Below, in pieces: positions 28,781 to 37,990 of a stretch of DNA of 64,000 nucleotides. Source of the stretch: Polaribacter sp. Its GTDB lineage: Bacteria; Bacteroidota; Bacteroidia; Flavobacteriales; Flavobacteriaceae. The position numbers and the translations under genes are program-made. The stretch covers positions 62,001 to 126,000 of the forward strand of contig NZ_JAHEHX010000003.1 in NCBI RefSeq assembly GCF_024639685.1, in the 5' to 3' direction. How positions within the stretch are numbered: position 1 is the stretch's first letter; every line of letters starts with the position of its first letter. The notes beneath the pieces were generated by a model, which worked only from the letters and a program-made list of their open reading frames with translations, ran no database searches and was not told the DNA's origin.

Positions 28781-29368
28781 ATGAAGTTTGATGAGAATTT
28801 TTGGGATAATAAATACAAAACCAATAAAACAGGTTGGGATTTAGGTCAAGTTTCACCACCTTTAAAAGCCTATTTTGATCAACTAACTAATAAAGAACTA
28901 AAAATTCTAATACCTGGAGGAGGAAATTCTCATGAGGCCGAATATTTATTAAATAACGGTTTTACTAATGTTTATGTTGTAGATATTTCTAAACTAGCTT
29001 TAAATAATTTAAAGGAAAGAGCACCAAGTTTTCCAACCTCTAATTTAATTCATCAAAACTTTTTTGATTTAGAACAGGCCTTCGATTTAATTATTGAACA
29101 AACATTTTTCTGTGCTTTAAATCCAAACTTAAGAAAAAACTATGTCAATAAAATGTTTGGTTTATTAAAAGAGAATGGCAAATTAGTAGGTTTACTTTTT
29201 GATACCAAATTAAATGAAGATCTTCCACCTTTTGGGGGTTCTAAAGGAGAATACTTAAATTATTTTACGCCCTATTTTAGTATTGAAATTATAGAAAAAT
29301 CGTACAATTCAGTACCCAATAGATCAGGTAGAGAGCTTTTTATAAATTTTAAAAAGGCATCAAATTAA
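28781..29368 (+). CDS. TPMT-like SAM-dependent methyltransferase
   Basis: A 195-residue class I methyltransferase resembling the thiopurine S-methyltransferase family. It starts with the family element FWDNKY...TGWDLG, has the SAM loop LIPGGGNSHEAEYL (43-56), the acidic VVDIS strand, and PPFGGSKGEY near the end. Bacterial relatives methylate thiols, selenium or tellurium species; the substrate here is unknown. It follows thioredoxin by 7 bases and ends on a terminator, closing the operon. Confidence 0.8.
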   Translation: MKFDENFWDNKYKTNKTGWDLGQVSPPLKAYFDQLTNKELKILIPGGGNSHEAEYLLNNGFTNVYVVDISKLALNNLKERAPSFPTSNLIHQNFFDLEQAFDLIIEQTFFCALNPNLRKNYVNKMFGLLKENGKLVGLLFDTKLNEDLPPFGGSKGEYLNYFTPYFSIEIIEKSYNSVPNRSGRELFINFKKASN

Positions 29369-29390
29369 TCTGATACCTTTTTAAAAAGTA
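29351..29390 (+). terminator. Terminator after the methyltransferase gene
   Basis: AAAAAGGcATCA (29351-29362) pairs with TGATaCCTTTTT (29371-29382) around an 8-base loop, with one mismatch. It overlaps the last codons of the methyltransferase and, because of its A and T tails, may also serve the convergent dehydrogenase gene. Confidence 0.75.
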
Positions 29391-29395
29391 ATTTC

Positions 29396-30574
29396 TTATT
29401 TAAATCCGTTTAAACCTGTAATGTCTAAACCTGTAATAAGTAAATGAATGTCATGCGAACCCTCATAAGTAACTACACTTTCTAAATTCATCATATGACG
29501 CATAATAGAATAATCACCTGAAATACCCATACCCCCTAAAATTTGTCTTGCTTCTCTAGCAATTTTTAAAGCCATATCTACATTGTTTCTTTTCGCCATA
29601 GAAATCTGCGCTGAAGTTGCTTTACCTTCATTTTTTAATGTACCAAGTCTCCAAGCTAATAGTTGGGCCTTGGTTATTTCTGTAATCATTTCAGCCAATT
29701 TCTTTTGTTGTAATTGAAACTGTGCAATAGGTTTACCAAATTGCTCACGTTCTTTTGCATAACGCAAAGCAGTATCATAACAATCCATAGCAGCACCAAT
29801 TGCACCCCAAGCAATTCCATATCTAGCAGAATCTAAACAACCTAATGGTGCGCCTAAACCAGATTTATTTGGTAATAGATTTTCTTTAGGAACTTTCACA
29901 TTATCAAAAATAAGTTCACCAGTTGCAGAAGCACGTAAAGACCACTTGTTATGTGTTTCTGGGGTAGAAAAACCTTCCATACCACGTTCTACAATTAGCC
30001 CATGAATTCTACCTTCTTCATTTTTTGCCCAGACTACAGCAACATTACAGAAAGGAGCATTAGAAATCCACATTTTAGCTCCATTTAATAAGTAATGATC
30101 GCTTTTATCTTTAAAATTGGTTTCCATACCTCCAGGATTTGAACCATGATTAGGTTCAGTTAACCCAAAAGAACCCATCCATTCTCCAGAAGCTAATTTT
30201 GGTAAATATTTTTTGCGTTGTTCCTCACTTCCGTAGGCATAAATAGGGTACATTACTAAAGAAGATTGCACAGAAGCAGTAGAGCGAACTCCAGAGTCTC
30301 CTCTTTCTATCTCTTGCATAATTAATCCGTAAGATATTTGGTCTAAACCAGCTCCACCAAATTCTTCTGGTATATAAGGTCCAAAAGCACCAATTTCTGC
30401 TAATCCATTAATAATTTGTTTTGGAAACTCTGCTCTTTGAGCATAATCTTCAATAATTGGAGAAACATCACGTTTTACCCATTCTCTAGCAGAATCACGA
30501 ATTAGTTTGTGTTCTTCAGAAAGTAAATCATCTATATTATAATAATCTGGTGCTTGAAATAAGTCTGGCTTCAT
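29396..30574 (-). CDS. Acyl-CoA dehydrogenase, glutaryl-CoA dehydrogenase type
   Basis: FAD-dependent acyl-CoA dehydrogenase of 392 residues. The C-terminal YEGSHDIH carries the catalytic base Glu371 in the position used by glutaryl-CoA dehydrogenases, and ARYGIAWGAIGAAMDC is typical of that subgroup. FGLTEPNHGSNPGGMET is the FAD-binding segment. It oxidises and probably decarboxylates glutaryl-CoA in lysine/tryptophan breakdown. Monocistronic, with its own promoter in the divergent gap to rnpA. Confidence 0.9.
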   Translation of the reverse strand: MKPDLFQAPDYYNIDDLLSEEHKLIRDSAREWVKRDVSPIIEDYAQRAEFPKQIINGLAEIGAFGPYIPEEFGGAGLDQISYGLIMQEIERGDSGVRSTASVQSSLVMYPIYAYGSEEQRKKYLPKLASGEWMGSFGLTEPNHGSNPGGMETNFKDKSDHYLLNGAKMWISNAPFCNVAVVWAKNEEGRIHGLIVERGMEGFSTPETHNKWSLRASATGELIFDNVKVPKENLLPNKSGLGAPLGCLDSARYGIAWGAIGAAMDCYDTALRYAKEREQFGKPIAQFQLQQKKLAEMITEITKAQLLAWRLGTLKNEGKATSAQISMAKRNNVDMALKIAREARQILGGMGISGDYSIMRHMMNLESVVTYEGSHDIHLLITGLDITGLNGFK

Positions 30575-30608
30575 CTCTAATTTAAATTTTTAAATGTATA
30601 ATATTTAA

Positions 30609-30642
30609 CAAAAATATCAATACCTGTTTTATTTATAACAAA
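30609..30642 (-). promoter_or_regulatory. Promoter of the acyl-CoA dehydrogenase gene
   Basis: On the minus strand TATTTTTG (30616-30609) matches the -7 consensus and TTTG (30642-30639) the -33 element, 22 bp apart, close to the usual 19-21. The start codon is 35 bases further on. Confidence 0.5.
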
Positions 30643-30736
30643 TAAAACTAAACATTACGCTGTAATTATCGTATATAAAAATACATAAAATTTAAAGTTA
30701 CTTCAAAGAAACGTTTTAAAAGTTATTGTTTTCTCT

Positions 30737-30744
30737 TAAGTTTG
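30737..30744 (+). promoter_or_regulatory. -7 promoter box overlapping the rnpA start region
   Basis: TAAGTTTG matches TAnnTTTG but lies only 2 bases before ATG 30747 and 5 before ATG 30750. If used, the transcript would start at or near the second ATG, giving a leaderless or nearly leaderless rnpA mRNA. Confidence 0.35.
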
Positions 30745-30749
30745 TAATG

Positions 30750-31148
30750 ATGAAGTATACCCTTGGCAAAAAAGAGAGATTAAAAAGTAAAAAGCTTATA
30801 GAAAAGCTTTATAAAGAAGGTACTTCTGTAAAAGCGTTTCCATTAAGAATGGTTTTTTTACAAACAGAACATACTTCGGACTACCCTGCACAGGTTGGCG
30901 TATCCGTTGCTAAAAGAAACTTTAAAAAAGCACCAGATAGAAACCGACTTAAAAGGGTAATGCGTGAAAGTTATCGTCTTCAAAAAGAAATTGTTTACAA
31001 TAATTTAGAGCTTCCTTATGTTTTTATGATTTCGTATCTTGGGAAAGAAGAAAAGAATTATGAAGAAATCTATACTAAAATGAATAAGTTGTTGAATTTA
31101 TTTATCAAAGACATACAAAATATATCTAATGAAGAATATGATTCGTAA
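30750..31148 (+). CDS. rnpA: Ribonuclease P protein component
   Basis: Protein subunit of RNase P, about 132 residues, which matures tRNA 5' ends with the catalytic RNA. The start KYTLGKKERLKSKKLIEKLY and the central RNR signature in DRNRLKRVMRE are diagnostic, and the protein is strongly basic. Two adjacent ATG codons (30747, 30750) are possible starts; the upstream in-frame TTG at 30726 would add residues outside the family. rpmH, its usual neighbour elsewhere, is absent, as is normal for Bacteroidota. It overlaps the next gene. Confidence 0.9.
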   Translation: MKYTLGKKERLKSKKLIEKLYKEGTSVKAFPLRMVFLQTEHTSDYPAQVGVSVAKRNFKKAPDRNRLKRVMRESYRLQKEIVYNNLELPYVFMISYLGKEEKNYEEIYTKMNKLLNLFIKDIQNISNEEYDS

Positions 31149-32763
31149 ACATAAAATAGCATTAATTCTATTGTTTTCTGTGCTGTTTTTATCATTTTCA
31201 GTTAAATCTAAGTTTTTTGAAGTTGCCAAACAGATAGAAATTTACAACTCATTATTTAAAGAGTTGAACATGTATTATGTAGATGAAATTAATCCTGCAG
31301 ATTTAACAGATAAAGCAATTAAAAACACGTTAAAGGATTTAGACCCTTATACCAATTTTTATAATGAGCAAAATGTAGAAGATGCAAAAATAAGAAGAGA
31401 AGGTGAATATGCAGGCATTGGTGTCTCTGTGTACTACACAGATAAAGGGATACAACTTAAAGAAATTTACAAAGGTTTTTCTGCAGATAAATCTGGTTTA
31501 AAAGCAGGTGATATCATTATTTCTGTTGATGGCCAATCTTTAAAAAATATGGAACGAGATGAACTTTCTATGTTTTTAAGAGGAATACCAAATACAAAAG
31601 TTAATGCTAAAGTTTTAAGACAAGGTCAAGTAATTGATAAGATTTTGGTTAGAGAAAAAGTTGAGGTGAATCCTGTACCTTACTTTAAAATGTTAGATGA
31701 TGAAACTGGTTATATTACCTTAACTCGTTTTAACAATAAAGCATCATCAGAAGTTAAAAAAGCGTTTGTTGCTTTAAAGGAGAAAGGCATGAAAAAGTTG
31801 GTTTTTGATTTACGCTCAAATCCTGGAGGTTCTTTATTAGAAGCAATTAATATCTCTAACTTTTTTATTCCAAAAGGTAAAACAATTGTAACTACAAAAG
31901 CTAAAATAAAGAAATGGAGTAATAATTATAGAGGCTCTAATGATGCTTTAGATTTAGAAATACCTATTGTTGTTTTAGTGAATGGTAGTTCTGCATCAGC
32001 ATCAGAAATTGTTAGTGGTTCTTTACAAGATTATGACAGAGCTGTAATTATGGGTCAGCGTTCTTTTGGAAAAGGATTAGTTCAACGTCAAAAAGAATTG
32101 ACTTATGGTACACAATTAAAGCTAACGATATCTAAATATTATACACCAAGTGGAAGGTGTATTCAAGAATTAGATTACACCAACAGAGATTCTAAAACAG
32201 GAGTTGTGCCTAAATTTTCTGCAAGAGGAATTAATGCTTTTAAAACAGCTAATGGACGAACTGTTTATGATGGAGGAGGTATTATGCCAGATGTAGAAAT
32301 TAAATTATCTGAAAAAACAGAAGCAACAAAAGCGCTAATTGGTTCCAAGGCTTTATTCAATTTTGCTACAGATTACTATTATCAAAATAAAAATATAGCA
32401 GATTCAGAGAGTTTTAGATTCACAAAAACTGATTTCAAAAACTTTACGAAGTATTTAGAAAAAGATACTACGTTTTTAACTCCGCAAGAAAAGTTGTTTG
32501 AAGATGCATACAAATCTTCTCAAAACAGTTTAATTTCTGAAGAATATGCTAGCTTAAAAAGCAAATTAGTTACTCAGAAATTAATTGCTATTAAAAAAAA
32601 TGAAGATATTTTAACTAATTTATTGAAAGAGGAAGTTTTGTTAAAATTTTATTATAAAGAAGGTGTTTATAAAAACAAACTTAAGAAAGATGAGACTATT
32701 TCCGAGGCACTTAACTTACTAAAAAATCAACAAAAATATTACCAAATATTATCAGGTAAATAA
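31129..32763 (+). CDS. S41 family C-terminal processing protease
   Basis: A 544-residue Ctp/Tsp-type peptidase with an N-terminal membrane anchor or signal (about 9-26), a PDZ domain (about 90-175) and the S41 catalytic core. The Ser-Lys dyad region is intact: GSSASASEIV (286-295) and GQRSFGKGLVQ with Lys315. It cleaves envelope proteins at their C-termini in the periplasm. Its frame starts inside the end of rnpA, either at ATG 31129 or ATG 31138. Confidence 0.92.
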   Translation: MKNMIRKHKIALILLFSVLFLSFSVKSKFFEVAKQIEIYNSLFKELNMYYVDEINPADLTDKAIKNTLKDLDPYTNFYNEQNVEDAKIRREGEYAGIGVSVYYTDKGIQLKEIYKGFSADKSGLKAGDIIISVDGQSLKNMERDELSMFLRGIPNTKVNAKVLRQGQVIDKILVREKVEVNPVPYFKMLDDETGYITLTRFNNKASSEVKKAFVALKEKGMKKLVFDLRSNPGGSLLEAINISNFFIPKGKTIVTTKAKIKKWSNNYRGSNDALDLEIPIVVLVNGSSASASEIVSGSLQDYDRAVIMGQRSFGKGLVQRQKELTYGTQLKLTISKYYTPSGRCIQELDYTNRDSKTGVVPKFSARGINAFKTANGRTVYDGGGIMPDVEIKLSEKTEATKALIGSKALFNFATDYYYQNKNIADSESFRFTKTDFKNFTKYLEKDTTFLTPQEKLFEDAYKSSQNSLISEEYASLKSKLVTQKLIAIKKNEDILTNLLKEEVLLKFYYKEGVYKNKLKKDETISEALNLLKNQQKYYQILSGK

Positions 32764-32766
32764 CTA

Positions 32767-32774
32767 TATATTTG
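32767..32774 (+). promoter_or_regulatory. -7 promoter box before the 560-residue unknown protein
   Basis: TATATTTG matches TAnnTTTG, 16 bases before ATG 32791, just after the protease stop codon. No clear -33 partner is visible. Confidence 0.4.
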
Positions 32775-32790
32775 TTAAAGAAAATTAAGA

Positions 32791-34473
32791 ATGTTACAGA
32801 GCAATAATATTGAAAGGACAAGGGCTCAAGAGTCTACAAATGCCATAGAAAAGTTATACATTTCTATGCGTCACTTATTTTCTAGGGGTTTTTACAAGCC
32901 GATGGGAATTTCTGGTGAAACATTACGTAAATCGCTATTGTTATTACGTCCTGAAATCTATGGTTCTATTGCAGATTCAAAGACTGAGTTAGACGGTTTA
33001 GTCTATGTGATAGAAAGACTTCCTGAAGGTATAGAGCAATGTCAATTTATCAATTTAACTGCAGATGAAGGCTATAAAAACGCTCATTTTAAGTCTATAA
33101 TTCCACCAAAAAGAAGAAGAAATTGCTATAGAATAGATAAAGATCAAATGAATATCGAAATCACCAGAGGAAGATCTGAGATTTATGATATTTTAACTCA
33201 TCTTACATTTCTTTTCATTGAGTCACACAAAATACAAGATCGTGTTACGATAAATGAGGGAAAAAGTTTTACCAGAGAGTGGCTTCATTTAGAGGATATA
33301 GTATTGCATCAAAAGGAAATTTCTAATGGAGAGAAAGAGGTGCTTTTAGTTCATTTGTGTAGTATTTTAGGTAGATCTTTTGATGAAGTTTCTGTTATTT
33401 TTAGTCAGTTTTCATCAAAAGAAAATCCATACAAATTTTTTGATTTAATTTATTGGTTAGGAAAGTTAGCAATAAAAGAAGTTTTTGAAGGAGATAAAAG
33501 AACAGTTACCTTTAGTTCATTACTGATTGAAGAGATTGGACATCATATTTATGGTGAGATTTGGGCAAATGATGTAAAAAACATTTTAAATCAACAACAA
33601 CTATTAAAAAGACCAATTCACATTATTAGTGCCAATATGCATAGTGTATTAAACTCTATTTATGCAGTTGCTGCACTACCAGAAGAAGCTAAAAATCATA
33701 AAGAGTTTGAGTTATATCAATTGTTAAGTAATTCAGATAGTAAAGCGTTACAAAAAAAAGTAATGGATTATGCATCTAAAAACGGTTTGATTTTCGTAGA
33801 AGATACCTCAGGGACCAATATAAATGTTCAAATTATTGATACCGATAAAATAAACTTTAACGATTCGTCGTTTAAAAAAGAGTATTCGTTAGAAGAGAAG
33901 CCTGTAATAATAGTTATGGATTATGCTTTTGGCGAACAAGCTTATGAAACTATGGATGAATTATTAAAACCCTATAAAGTGTCAAATGAAGAAAAGGTTC
34001 ATTTAGATGTGAAATCCGTTTCAATAATGGGTAAGGCTGGTATTTTAGAAGGTGGTAAAGGAGATATTATGATTCCATCTGCTCATATTTTTGAAGGAAC
34101 AGCAGATAACTATCCATTTAAAAATGAATTAACTAAAGAAGGTTTAGAAGGTTTTGGTGTTAATGTATTTGATGGTTCAATGGTTTCAGTTTTAGGAACT
34201 TCTCTTCAAAATAAAGATCTTTTAAAGTTTTTTCACGATTCAACTTGGAATGTTATAGGACTTGAAATGGAAGGAGCTCATTATCAAAAAGCAATACAAT
34301 CTGCCTCTAAAATTAGAGGTAATATATCTGAAAATGTAAAAGTAAGATATGCATATTATGCATCAGATAATCCGTTAGAAACAGGTGCAACATTAGCTTC
34401 TGGTGGATTAGGAATGACAGGAGTTACACCAACATATGCTATAACACAAAAAATACTAGAACAAATTTTCTAA
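32791..34473 (+). CDS. Unknown protein with nucleoside-phosphorylase-like C-terminal half (DUF6909-type)
   Basis: A 560-residue soluble protein I recognise only as a Bacteroidota family called, from memory, DUF6909. The N-terminal half is Arg-rich and helical (PPKRRRNCYRID, ITRGRSEIYDILTHLTFLF). The C-terminal half (about 370-560) resembles nucleoside phosphorylases and AMP nucleosidases: VIIVMDYAFG as first strand, MGKAGILEGGKGDIMIPS (413-430) like the phosphate/base region, and GLEMEGAH (490-497) like the ribose-binding Met-Glu motif. A ligand-binding or nucleosidase role is inferred. It has its own promoter and precedes the polysaccharide locus. Confidence 0.6.
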   Translation: MLQSNNIERTRAQESTNAIEKLYISMRHLFSRGFYKPMGISGETLRKSLLLLRPEIYGSIADSKTELDGLVYVIERLPEGIEQCQFINLTADEGYKNAHFKSIIPPKRRRNCYRIDKDQMNIEITRGRSEIYDILTHLTFLFIESHKIQDRVTINEGKSFTREWLHLEDIVLHQKEISNGEKEVLLVHLCSILGRSFDEVSVIFSQFSSKENPYKFFDLIYWLGKLAIKEVFEGDKRTVTFSSLLIEEIGHHIYGEIWANDVKNILNQQQLLKRPIHIISANMHSVLNSIYAVAALPEEAKNHKEFELYQLLSNSDSKALQKKVMDYASKNGLIFVEDTSGTNINVQIIDTDKINFNDSSFKKEYSLEEKPVIIVMDYAFGEQAYETMDELLKPYKVSNEEKVHLDVKSVSIMGKAGILEGGKGDIMIPSAHIFEGTADNYPFKNELTKEGLEGFGVNVFDGSMVSVLGTSLQNKDLLKFFHDSTWNVIGLEMEGAHYQKAIQSASKIRGNISENVKVRYAYYASDNPLETGATLASGGLGMTGVTPTYAITQKILEQIF

Positions 34474-34509
34474 TTGTAAAAAAACATATTTTTTAACTAA
34501 ACTAAAACA

Positions 34510-35553
34510 ATGTCAACAAACCAACAAAATAAAAATAACGAAGAAGAAGTAGATTTAGGTTCTTTGTTTTTAATTATCGGAAAAGGATTTTCTAAATTAT
34601 TTAATTTTATTGGAAGTTTTTTTAAAGGTGTTTTTGAGTTTATTATTTTAATATTAATATTCTTAAAAGAAAATATTATTAAAATTGGAATTGCAACAAG
34701 TATTGGTCTAATATTTGGTATTTTTTTACAAGTTAATAAGCCAGTTGTTTATGGATCAGAATTGTTGTTGGAGCCTAATTTTAATAGTGCCAGGCAATTG
34801 TATAATAATGTGAATTATTATAATGATTTAGTAAAACAAGATAAAATAAAAATCCTTCAGAATACATTTAATTTAGATTCTGTTTCAGCTGCATCCTTAA
34901 TAAAATTTCAAGTAGAGCCAATAAAAGTAGACAGTGATATTATAAATGGTTATGATGAGTTGATTCTTGAAGTAGATACATTAACTATTCGTAGTTATGA
35001 ATATGATGTTTTTAAGGAGTCATTCACAGATTATGATTTTAAAGTACACAAAGTAACTGTAATTGCGGAGCAAAATAATGTTTTTGATAAATTAGATGAA
35101 GTAATTATATCTTCTGTTGTAAATAATAAATATTTCAATAGATTAAAACAGTTAACCAATGAAAATTTAAACAGAACAGATTCTCTGTATCGTCAAAATT
35201 TATCTCAAATAGATTCTTTAAGAAGAGTTTATATGACAGTTATGATAGAAGAGGCAAAGAATCAGAATACAGGTACAAGCATAGATTTAGGAGGTGAAAA
35301 AAGAACTACTAAAGAATTAGAACTTTTTGAGACCAACAGAAAAATTAATTATGATTTAAAAAATATTGCTGAAGAAAAATCTAGTAATTATGAAGTTATT
35401 AATGTAATCTCAAACTTTCAACCTATAGGTTATGAAATAAAAGATATTACAAAAAATTATGCTTTTTTATTGGGAATCACAGGTGCTGGATTAATGATTT
35501 TTTATCTTCTTTTAATTAAGCTGAATACATATTTGGATAACTATAAAAAATAA
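34510..35553 (+). CDS. Wzz-like polysaccharide chain-length determinant
   Basis: A 347-residue inner-membrane protein with two membrane segments bracketing a periplasmic coil-rich domain: about 55-78 (after a second hydrophobic stretch at 40-55) and 315-338. The order membrane-coil-membrane with short tails is that of Wzz/polysaccharide co-polymerase proteins, which set glycan chain length with Wzy. No cytoplasmic tyrosine kinase domain is attached. It opens the polysaccharide locus, 3 bases before rfbB. Confidence 0.75.
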   Translation: MSTNQQNKNNEEEVDLGSLFLIIGKGFSKLFNFIGSFFKGVFEFIILILIFLKENIIKIGIATSIGLIFGIFLQVNKPVVYGSELLLEPNFNSARQLYNNVNYYNDLVKQDKIKILQNTFNLDSVSAASLIKFQVEPIKVDSDIINGYDELILEVDTLTIRSYEYDVFKESFTDYDFKVHKVTVIAEQNNVFDKLDEVIISSVVNNKYFNRLKQLTNENLNRTDSLYRQNLSQIDSLRRVYMTVMIEEAKNQNTGTSIDLGGEKRTTKELELFETNRKINYDLKNIAEEKSSNYEVINVISNFQPIGYEIKDITKNYAFLLGITGAGLMIFYLLLIKLNTYLDNYKK

Positions 35554-35556
35554 TAA

Positions 35557-36570
35557 ATGCAAACAGTTTTGATAACTGGAGGAGCAGGTTTTATTGGCTC
35601 TAATTTTATTCTTTTTTTTATGGAAAATAATAAGGAATTAAATGTTGTTAATTTAGATTTATTAACATATGCAGGAGATCTTTCTAATTTAAAAGAAATA
35701 GAGAATAATTCAAGGTATACTTTTGTAAAAGGAGATATTTGTGATAGAAATTTGTTAGAAAAATTATTTAAGGAGTATCATATTACACAAGTAATTCATT
35801 TTGCTGCAGAATCTCATGTAGATAATTCAATAAAAAACCCTGATGCCTTCGTGAGAAACAATGTTTTTGGAACGTTTAATTTATTAGATGTTGCAAAAAA
35901 TTACTGGATGTCTGCTCCTCGAGTTTTTAAAAATGGTTTTGAGGATTCTCGATTTCATCATATATCAACAGATGAAGTTTATGGTACTTTAAATGATGTT
36001 GGTTTGTTTACAGAAGAAACCTCTTATGCACCTAATAGTCCATATAGTGCCTCAAAAGCATCATCAGACTTTATGGTAAGAAGTTATTATCATACTTACG
36101 GGTTAAATGTAGTTACTACTAATTGCTCTAATAATTATGGGCCAAAACAGCATGATGAAAAATTGATTCCTACAGTTATCAGAAAAGCAATTTTAGGAGA
36201 AGCTATCCCTATTTATGGAGATGGACAAAACATTAGAGATTGGTTGTATGTTTTAGATCATTGTAAAGGAATAGATTTAGTTTTCAAGAATGGCATAGTT
36301 GGAGAAACTTATAATATTGGAGGAAAGAACGAACGTAATAACTTGTATATTGCAAATATAATTTGTGAAATTTTAGATGATATTTGTCCTAAAAGTAAAT
36401 CCTATAAAAATCAAATTAGTTTTGTAAAAGATAGACCAGGACACGATTTTAGATATGCAATAGATGCCTCTAAATTAGAAAATGAATTAGGTTGGAAAGC
36501 AGAAGAGAATTTTGAAACTGGCATTATCAAAACCATAAACTGGTATTTGAATAAATATAATCAATTATGA
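35557..36570 (+). CDS. rfbB: dTDP-glucose 4,6-dehydratase
   Basis: Extended short-chain dehydrogenase of 337 residues that converts dTDP-glucose to dTDP-4-keto-6-deoxyglucose. NAD binding is by GGAGFIG (8-14); the catalytic set is Thr138-Asp139-Glu140 (STDEVYG) with Tyr163 and Lys167 (YSASK). It is followed by rfbA with a 4-base overlap (ATGA). Confidence 0.96.
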   Translation: MQTVLITGGAGFIGSNFILFFMENNKELNVVNLDLLTYAGDLSNLKEIENNSRYTFVKGDICDRNLLEKLFKEYHITQVIHFAAESHVDNSIKNPDAFVRNNVFGTFNLLDVAKNYWMSAPRVFKNGFEDSRFHHISTDEVYGTLNDVGLFTEETSYAPNSPYSASKASSDFMVRSYYHTYGLNVVTTNCSNNYGPKQHDEKLIPTVIRKAILGEAIPIYGDGQNIRDWLYVLDHCKGIDLVFKNGIVGETYNIGGKNERNNLYIANIICEILDDICPKSKSYKNQISFVKDRPGHDFRYAIDASKLENELGWKAEENFETGIIKTINWYLNKYNQL

Positions 36571-37421
36571 AAGGAATAGTTTTAGCAGGAGGTTCAGGTA
36601 CAAGATTGCACCCACTTACTCTAGCAATAAGTAAGCAATTAATGCCTGTTTATGATAAACCAATGATTTACTATCCTATTTCAACGCTAATATCTGCAGG
36701 AATAAGTGAGATTTTAATAATTTCTACACCACAAGATTTACCTTTATTTCAAAAATTACTAGGAGATGGTCGTAAATATGGATGTAAATTTGAATATGAA
36801 GTTCAAGATAAACCAAATGGTTTGGCAGAAGCTTTTCTTATTGGTGAAAAATTTATTGGTTCAAATTCAGTTGCTTTAATTTTAGGGGATAATATATTTT
36901 ATGGTTCAGGATTAGCGAATTTGTTAAAAGCAAATACAAATCCTGAAGGAGGAATTGTATATGCTTATCATGTAAACGATCCAGAAAGATATGGGGTTGT
37001 AGAGTTTGATGAACAACAGCATGCCATTTCTATAGAGGAAAAACCAAAAGTACCTAAATCTAATTATGCAGTTCCTGGAATCTATTTTTATAATAATTCT
37101 GTTATTAAAAAGGCGAAAGAATTAGAACCAAGTAAAAGAGATGAATTAGAAATAACCGATATTAATAAAGCCTATTTAAAAGATAAAAAATTATCTGTTC
37201 AAATATTAGATAGAGGTACAGCTTGGTTAGATACAGGTACATTTAAATCCCTAATGCAAGCAAGTAACTTTGTTGAAGTTATTGAAGAAAGACAAGGTTT
37301 AAAGATTGGTTCTATAGAAGAAGCTGCATACAAAAGTGGATTTATAAATAAAAATCAATTACAAAAATTAGCAGAACCACTTTTAAAAAGTGGATATTCT
37401 ATTAATTTATTAAAAATATAA
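36567..37421 (+). CDS. rfbA: Glucose-1-phosphate thymidylyltransferase
   Basis: Makes dTDP-glucose from dTTP and glucose 1-phosphate. The nucleotide-binding signature [12 protein letters not shown] is at the N-terminus, with [15 protein letters not shown] and the metal-site LGDNIFYG further on. At 284 residues it is of normal length. The ATG start overlaps the rfbB stop and rfbC begins on the next base after its own stop. Confidence 0.96.
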   Translation: MKGIVLAGGSGTRLHPLTLAISKQLMPVYDKPMIYYPISTLISAGISEILIISTPQDLPLFQKLLGDGRKYGCKFEYEVQDKPNGLAEAFLIGEKFIGSNSVALILGDNIFYGSGLANLLKANTNPEGGIVYAYHVNDPERYGVVEFDEQQHAISIEEKPKVPKSNYAVPGIYFYNNSVIKKAKELEPSKRDELEITDINKAYLKDKKLSVQILDRGTAWLDTGTFKSLMQASNFVEVIEERQGLKIGSIEEAAYKSGFINKNQLQKLAEPLLKSGYSINLLKI

Positions 37422-37973
37422 ATGAAGATAACCGAAACCTTTTTAAAAGATTGCTTTATTATTGAACCCAAAGTTTTTAAAGATAATAGAGGTGAATTTT
37501 TTGAAAATTTTAACCAAAAAGAATTTGAATTAATAACAGATTTAAAAATAAAATTTGTTCAAGATAATCAATCAATTTCTCAAAAAGGAGTAGTTAGAGG
37601 TTTGCATTTACAAAGAGGTGATTTTGCACAAGCCAAACTAGTAAGAGTCATAAAAGGTGAAGTGTTAGATGTTGTTGTAGATGTAAGAAAGAATTCAAAA
37701 ACTTTTGGACAATCATTCAGTTGTATTTTATCAGGAGAAAATAATAAACAGCTTTTTATTCCTAGAGGATTTTTACATGGTTTTTCTGTTTTAGAAGACA
37801 ATACAATTTTGGCTTACAAATGTGATAATTATTACAATCAAAAATCTGAAGATGGAGTTTTATTTAATGACACAACTTTAAATATTGATTGGATGCTAAA
37901 TAAAGAAGAAATTATAGCATCAGAGAAAGATGAAAAATTACAAACATTTAATGAGTTTAAATTAAGCTTATAA
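37422..37973 (+). CDS. rfbC: dTDP-4-dehydrorhamnose 3,5-epimerase
   Basis: Cupin-fold epimerase of 183 residues. Catalytic residues of the RmlC family are in place: His62 in RGLHLQ, Lys72, and Tyr132 in LAYKCDNYY. It converts the RfbB product to its L-lyxo epimer. The partner reductase rfbD, needed to finish dTDP-L-rhamnose, is not in this locus; the gene after it is a chimeric remnant. Confidence 0.93.
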   Translation: MKITETFLKDCFIIEPKVFKDNRGEFFENFNQKEFELITDLKIKFVQDNQSISQKGVVRGLHLQRGDFAQAKLVRVIKGEVLDVVVDVRKNSKTFGQSFSCILSGENNKQLFIPRGFLHGFSVLEDNTILAYKCDNYYNQKSEDGVLFNDTTLNIDWMLNKEEIIASEKDEKLQTFNEFKLSL

Positions 37974-37990
37974 AATTACGTATAGAAAAA

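Noticed and set aside
30726..30749. TTG start for rnpA at 30726
   Set aside because: The added residues are unlike RnpA and the codon precedes the probable promoter box.
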